Origin: Collinsella aerofaciens
GTDB lineage: Bacteria > Actinomycetota > Coriobacteriia > Coriobacteriales > Coriobacteriaceae
Reading direction: 5' to 3'
DNA length: 36,981 nucleotides
NCBI RefSeq assembly: GCF_028207065.1
Contig: NZ_JAQLFP010000027.1
Location: 1-36,981, forward strand
In this document: positions 31,132 to 36,981 of the stretch, one piece after another
Layout: each line of letters opens with the position of its first letter
Position numbering within the stretch: the stretch's first letter is position 1
The notes under the pieces: generated by a model
The model's database searches: none
What the model saw: the letters and a program-made list of their open reading frames with translations, nothing else
What the model was told of the DNA's origin: nothing
Translations under genes and position numbers: made by a program

Positions 31132-33497
31132 TAGCGCTCGCCTCCTTCCATGACGGCTTCAATTTCTTCTTGGGTGAGCCCCAGCTCCTCGGCGGAAAGC
31201 TGCGACTGTGCGATCTCCAGGTACGCTGGGCAGCTGTGCAGCAGCTCCTCGTGCGTACCGGTGCCCACCACGTGGCCGTCGTCGAGCACGATGATCTGGT
31301 CGGCGTGCATGATGGTCGCGATGCGCTGGGCCACGACCACGAGCGCGGCGTCGGTAACGTTTTTGGCAAGCTCCTCGCGCAGGCGCGCGTCTGTTTTGTA
31401 GTCGAGGGCGCTAAACGAGTCATCGAACACCACGACCTCGGGCTTTTTGGACAGGGCGCGGGCGATGGCCAGACGCTGGCGCTGACCGCCCGAGACATTG
31501 GAGCCGCCCTGGCTGATGGGGGAGTCGTAGCCGCCCTCGCGCTCGGCGATAAAGTCCTCGGCTTGGGCGATGCGCGCGGCCCGGTGCATGTCCTCGTCGC
31601 TCACCATGTCGCCGGCAAACTTGAGGTTGCTCTCAACGGTGCCCGAGAACAGACGACCCTGCTGCGGGATGTAACCAATGCGGCGGCGCAGCTCGGAAAG
31701 GGTCATGTCGCGCACGTCGATGCCGTCGAGCGAAATGCTGCCGCCCGTGACGTCGTACAGGCGCGGAATCAGCTGCACGAGCGTGGACTTGCCCGAGCCC
31801 GTGGAGCCGATGATGCCGAGCATCTGACCGGCGTGCGTGGTGAAGTTCACGCCGCTAATGACATCGGCGCGGGCATCGGGATACTGGAAGCTCACGTCGC
31901 GGAAAGTGAGCTCACCGTGCGGCGCGCTGGCCGCGGGCAGTTTGGGCGAGGCGGGGTCGTTGATGCTCGTGGGGCAAGTGATGACCTCTTCCACGCGCTC
32001 GGCTGCGACCTCGGCACGGGGCAGGATAACCGAAACCATGGTGAGGATCATAAACGCCATGACGATCTGCATGGTATAGGAGATAAACGCCATCATGTTG
32101 CCGACCTGCATCACGCCGTCGGACACACCCTGCGCGCCAAACCAGACGATAAGCACGGTGATGCAGTTCATGACGAGCATCATGAGCGGCATCATAAAGC
32201 TCATGGCGCGGTTGGTGTAGAGCTGCGTGGTCATCAGATCGAGCGATGCCTTGTCAAAACGCTCGAGCTCATGCTCCTCGCGGTTGAACGAGCGGATGGG
32301 CATAAGACCGTCGAGCAGCTCGCGGGCGGTGAGGTTCACGCGGTCCACAAAGCTCTGCATCTTTTTGAACTTGGGCATGGTAAGGCCCATGAGCACGCCG
32401 ACGACGGCCGAGACCGCGATGATGGCCACGGCGATGGTCCACTCCAGGCCGGTGTGGTTGGCCAGGACGCGCATGACCGCGACGATACCCATGACAGGCG
32501 CCATGAGGCACATGCGAATGAACAGAGTCGCTGCCATCTGGATCTGCTGAATGTCGTTGGTGCAGCGGGTGATGAGCGAGGCCTGGCTAAACTTGCCCAC
32601 CTCGGCCGGCGAGAAGTGCATAACCTTGTTGAAGGTCTCGCGGCGCAGGTCGCGTGCGATGGAACAGGCGGTGCGTGAGGCCACGGCGCCGGTCAGGATG
32701 GTGGCGACGAGCGACACCAGGCACAGACCAAACATCGTGGTCGCCATGCGGCCCAAGTAGGCGTTCTGCACGTCGGCGGGGTCGATACCCTGCGCCTTGT
32801 ACTCGTCTTGCACATAGCTCACGGCGCGTTGGGTCACGATGGAGCCCGACATGGAGCCCATTTTGTCCGCCATTTCGTTGGCGCTCTCGACGAGCTTGCT
32901 TTGGTCTACCAGACCGCCTTCGATGCCCAGACGCAGGCTCTTCATGGTGATCTTACCGCCGTCTGCATCAATCTGCTTTTGCATGTTCTGGGCCGCCGTG
33001 GCCTTCTGCTGCATCTCGGCGAGCTGCTCGGGCGTCATCGCCGCCATTTGCTCGGGCGTGGGCATGGCCTGAGCGGCGTCGCTGTCTTTCTCGCTGGACG
33101 TGCCGGTCATGTCGCCCATGGAGTCGGCGTCGATGCCTTGGTTGAGCGAAAGTACGACGGTCTCGGGCAGGCTCATGATGTCGGCAATCTTGCTGCCGTC
33201 GGCGCGCTCGTCCTCGGTGCCCTTGTACGTGCGGATGCCGTTCTTGTCCGCCTTGCCAAACGCAGCCTCTACCGTCTTGGCATCCTTGGCGCTCATAAAG
33301 AGTTCGAGGTCGTCGAGCGATTCGGCGCGAATGGTGTCGGGCACGGGCGAGGCGATGCCGCCTTGCTGCACGCCCACATCGACGATGTCACTCATATACG
33401 TAGGCAGCGCCAGATCGGCGTTGCAGCTGATTACGATAAGTACGATAGCCGTGAGCAGCGCCAGGACATGCTTTTTAAAGAGCTTGAGAATCCTCAC
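31131..33497 (-). CDS. ABC exporter half-transporter A with large external insert
   Basis: A 788-residue permease-ATPase fusion. Helix 1 is near residues 9-30; an extra ~200-residue extracytoplasmic segment (about 35-245), with a Met/Gln/Ala-rich, probably coiled stretch near 140-175, then separates it from the remaining helices (about 255-530). The ATPase follows, with GSTGSGKST, VSGGQRQRLAIARAL, VVVFDDSFSALD (Asp in place of the usual catalytic Glu) and QRIATI (Gln in place of the switch His). So one ATP site is degenerate, as in heterodimeric exporters. The GTG start at 33497 overlaps the MarR stop by four bases; the frame beyond it is antisense to the MarR gene's proper frame and ignored. 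Confidence 0.9.
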   Translation of the reverse strand: MRILKLFKKHVLALLTAIVLIVISCNADLALPTYMSDIVDVGVQQGGIASPVPDTIRAESLDDLELFMSAKDAKTVEAAFGKADKNGIRTYKGTEDERADGSKIADIMSLPETVVLSLNQGIDADSMGDMTGTSSEKDSDAAQAMPTPEQMAAMTPEQLAEMQQKATAAQNMQKQIDADGGKITMKSLRLGIEGGLVDQSKLVESANEMADKMGSMSGSIVTQRAVSYVQDEYKAQGIDPADVQNAYLGRMATTMFGLCLVSLVATILTGAVASRTACSIARDLRRETFNKVMHFSPAEVGKFSQASLITRCTNDIQQIQMAATLFIRMCLMAPVMGIVAVMRVLANHTGLEWTIAVAIIAVSAVVGVLMGLTMPKFKKMQSFVDRVNLTARELLDGLMPIRSFNREEHELERFDKASLDLMTTQLYTNRAMSFMMPLMMLVMNCITVLIVWFGAQGVSDGVMQVGNMMAFISYTMQIVMAFMILTMVSVILPRAEVAAERVEEVITCPTSINDPASPKLPAASAPHGELTFRDVSFQYPDARADVISGVNFTTHAGQMLGIIGSTGSGKSTLVQLIPRLYDVTGGSISLDGIDVRDMTLSELRRRIGYIPQQGRLFSGTVESNLKFAGDMVSDEDMHRAARIAQAEDFIAEREGGYDSPISQGGSNVSGGQRQRLAIARALSKKPEVVVFDDSFSALDYKTDARLREELAKNVTDAALVVVAQRIATIMHADQIIVLDDGHVVGTGTHEELLHSCPAYLEIAQSQLSAEELGLTQEEIEAVMEGGER

Positions 33498-33943
33498 TCG
33501 GCATCTCTCCTTTCTTGGTTGCGGTCGATAATTTCGTTGGCACGCCTTAGAAGGCGCACCATCTCTTGGGTATCCGTTTCGCCGAGCTGCTCGAGAAAGG
33601 CCGCGGTGCGGTCCTCGAATTCCCGACGTTTGATTTCGAGGTCTTGTCGGCCTTTGTCGGTCACCGTGACGTGTACGCGACGACGGTCGGTTTTTGAGTG
33701 CTCGCGCTCGACCCAGCCCTTGCCCTCGAGGGCGCGCAGGATGTTGGCGATGCGGGCGCTCGAGACCCAAGCGCGATCGGCGAGTTCGCTCGGCGTAAGC
33801 GAACCGCCGGCGAGCATGAGGGCGCGCATGACGGCCATCTCGCCGCTCATCGCCTGGTCGACAAAACGCGAAACGTGCTGGTGCATGCTGCCAAACTCGG
33901 TAAAGAGCTGACGCCCAAGCTCATGGAAATCGGTATCTTCCAC
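33494..33943 (-). CDS. MarR-family transcriptional regulator
   Basis: A 149-residue winged-helix regulator. Helix-turn-helix GSLTPSELADRAWVSSARIA is near residues 47-66 and the wing REHSKTDRRRVHVTVTDKG near 80-98 carries the family's DRR motif. It is the first gene of the exporter operon and overlaps the next gene by four bases (GTGA), so it very likely controls the exporter and itself. The start is GTG with AGGGG upstream. Confidence 0.9.
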   Translation of the reverse strand: MEDTDFHELGRQLFTEFGSMHQHVSRFVDQAMSGEMAVMRALMLAGGSLTPSELADRAWVSSARIANILRALEGKGWVEREHSKTDRRRVHVTVTDKGRQDLEIKRREFEDRTAAFLEQLGETDTQEMVRLLRRANEIIDRNQERRDAE

Positions 33944-34011
33944 CGAAAACCCCTAACACTAGAAACTATTTTTGGTGAAAGATGATACCCCTGTATGCAC
34001 ACCTCATACAG

Positions 34012-34114
34012 TAGATTTTTGGGACATGCCTAGAAATCTACCTTCGTGGGCATTTCATGCCACCGCCTCCGTCGCGGCGAAAAAGTAGATTTCTAGGCAT
34101 GTCCCAAAAATCTA
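34012..34114. repeat. Long inverted repeat B2
   Basis: Perfect 30-bp arms at 34012-34041 and 34085-34114, each itself nearly palindromic (TAGATTTTTGGGACATG... and ...CCTAGAAATCTAC). The loop has its own GTGG.CAT / ATGCCAC stem. It lies between the divergent MarR and pflB genes and could serve as a two-way insulator or form a cruciform. Confidence 0.8.
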
Positions 34115-34199
34115 TCGGTGGGTACTTTACCCTGCTAAAGCTGGCATAACAGCTAGAGTGAACGTCGTACAAAGGCAAGGAAAAATACCAAACAAATCG

Positions 34200-34312
34200 G
34201 TGAACGGTAGTTGTTCGCGATCGCATTTCCTGCGGATTTGTTAAAAACGCCCTAATGGTATAAAAAAAGAAACATATAACAGCCCTGATGAAGGGGGTGG
34301 CTATGTTATCCT
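34200..34312 (+). promoter_or_regulatory. Candidate regulatory region of pflB
   Basis: GTGAACGGTAGTTGTTCGC at 34200-34218 is a GTGAAC-N7-GTTCGC dyad resembling a sequence upstream of lacA. A second dyad ATAACAGCC / GGCTATGTTAT lies near 34276-34310. The remaining leader to 34493 has no other element I recognise. Redox or carbon control is plausible but unproven. Confidence 0.35.
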
Positions 34313-34493
34313 TCTCAAACGGGTGAAATCTTGGGTTTGGGTTGCAGTTCCAAGGTGGACAAACGTTTTTCCCTGCACCAACGTGTGGTGAAGAACGGAA
34401 GAAGCCGGTAGTGCAAGCCGAAAATTCAAGAATTCAATAAGCAGCGGTGTGAGAGAGCGCCGCATTACACGTAACTAGGAGCGTGGTTACACA

Positions 34494-36545
<2,052 letters not shown>

Positions 36546-36546
36546 C

Positions 36547-36607
36547 TATTGTTAGTGCTATACTAACAATAACGATTACTGATTAGCGCGCCGGTTTCGG
36601 CCGGCGC
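36547..36607 (+). ncRNA. Two hairpins between the PFL core and glycyl-radical genes
   Basis: A perfect 10-bp AT-rich stem TATTGTTAGT / ACTAACAATA (36547-36571) begins right after the core stop, followed by GCGCCGG / CCGGCGC (36588-36607) just before the AAGGAG of the next gene. They may set separate expression levels for the two parts; neither has a T-tail. Confidence 0.6.
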
Positions 36608-36630
36608 CTATCGATCGAAGGAGACACATT

Positions 36631-36882
36631 ATGAAGGTTTCTGAAGTTTCCGAGACTCAGGCCGATAACCTGGTCCACATGCTCGACGCTTACGCCGAGA
36701 AGGGTGGCCACCACCTGAACATCAACGTCTTCAACCGTGAGACGTTGCTCGACGCTCAGGCTCACCCCGAGAAGTATCCGCAGCTGACCATCCGCGTTTC
36801 CGGCTATGCCGTGAACTTCCACACGCTCACCAAGGAGCAGCAGGACGAGGTCATTTCGCGTACCTTCCATGACAAGTTCTAA
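36631..36882 (+). CDS. Stand-alone glycyl-radical domain protein of pyruvate formate-lyase
   Basis: An 83-residue protein equal to the C-terminal domain of [35 protein letters not shown] with the radical Gly58, and [14 protein letters not shown]. It has its own AAGGAG ribosome binding site and a new N-terminus ([20 protein letters not shown]). It resembles GrcA/YfiD, but that protein is about 127 residues, and in E. coli it is a spare part for an intact PFL. Here the core has no radical domain, so this protein should be essential for activity. The activating enzyme PflA is not in the window; it may follow. Confidence 0.9.
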   Translation: MKVSEVSETQADNLVHMLDAYAEKGGHHLNINVFNRETLLDAQAHPEKYPQLTIRVSGYAVNFHTLTKEQQDEVISRTFHDKF

Positions 36883-36934
36883 AGGGGTTTAACTCCCGCA
36901 GGATCGCCGGGCCGCTCTGGGTTACTTTCCAAAA

Positions 36935-36981
36935 CGTCCTCGGACATGCAAAGGGCTCCGCTGCGCGCTTCGCGCGGCGGA
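36935..36981. repeat. Partial repeat F2, cut by the window end
   Basis: CGTCCTCGG.CATGCAAA, then CCGCTGCGCG-CTT-CGCGCGGCGG, matches the inner part of F1 (11390-11440) with paired base changes. Probably a terminator after the glycyl-radical gene. The other half lies outside. Confidence 0.65.

Noticed and set aside
36547..36630. Explaining the split PFL as a sequencing error or frameshift
   Set aside because: The gap has an in-frame stop, two hairpins, a clean ribosome binding site and a new start with an extra N-terminal segment, which a single error would not create.

Overview
The window is high-GC bacterial chromosome that most resembles a Coriobacteriia gut anaerobe such as Collinsella. 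That placement is inference, based on GC-rich codon use, a membrane-anchored LuxR regulator of the type common in this class, and anaerobic fermentation genes (pyruvate formate-lyase, flavodiiron protein). No rRNA, tRNA, CRISPR array, phage gene or intact transposase was seen.

Layout. 1-3.5 kb: a tagatose-6-phosphate set (lacA, lacB, LacX-like epimerase, lacC). 3.7-8 kb: galT and galK on the minus strand with a divergent LacI-type regulator and three matching operator sites. 8.1-11.3 kb: flavodiiron protein, a DeoR repressor, and a class II ketose-bisphosphate aldolase that could supply the missing LacD step. 11.6-14.7 kb (minus): HAD phosphatase, AraC regulator, a small ORF, and an unusual NUDIX-Vsr fusion. 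14.9-17.9 kb: a BceAB/MacB-like ABC pair. 18-25.5 kb: a seven-helix LuxR regulator divergent from an agmatine deiminase locus (ptcA, permease, aguA, second permease). 25.5-29.3 kb: a small ORF, GNAT acetyltransferase and DAHP synthase set among repeat-rich gaps. 29.3-33.9 kb (minus): MarR regulator and a heterodimeric ABC exporter, translationally coupled. 34.5-36.9 kb: pyruvate formate-lyase whose glycyl-radical domain is a separate small gene.

Two themes stand out. First, the pyruvate formate-lyase is cleanly split: the large subunit carries the Cys-Cys site and stops just before the glycyl-radical domain, which an 83-residue ORF with its own ribosome binding site supplies. Second, the intergenic DNA is full of long, often imperfect inverted repeats in several families. 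One family (1.3, 23.6 and 28.5 kb) forms ~100-nt hairpins with compensatory base changes and recurrent pyrimidine mismatches. The agmatine locus has hairpin arrays in every gene junction, some with T-tails directly before a gene, suggesting RNA processing or attenuation.

How the genes work together: lac and gal genes channel galactose/lactose through the tagatose and Leloir routes; the agmatine genes would convert agmatine to putrescine and carbamoyl phosphate (carbamate kinase is not in the window); pyruvate formate-lyase makes acetyl-CoA and formate.
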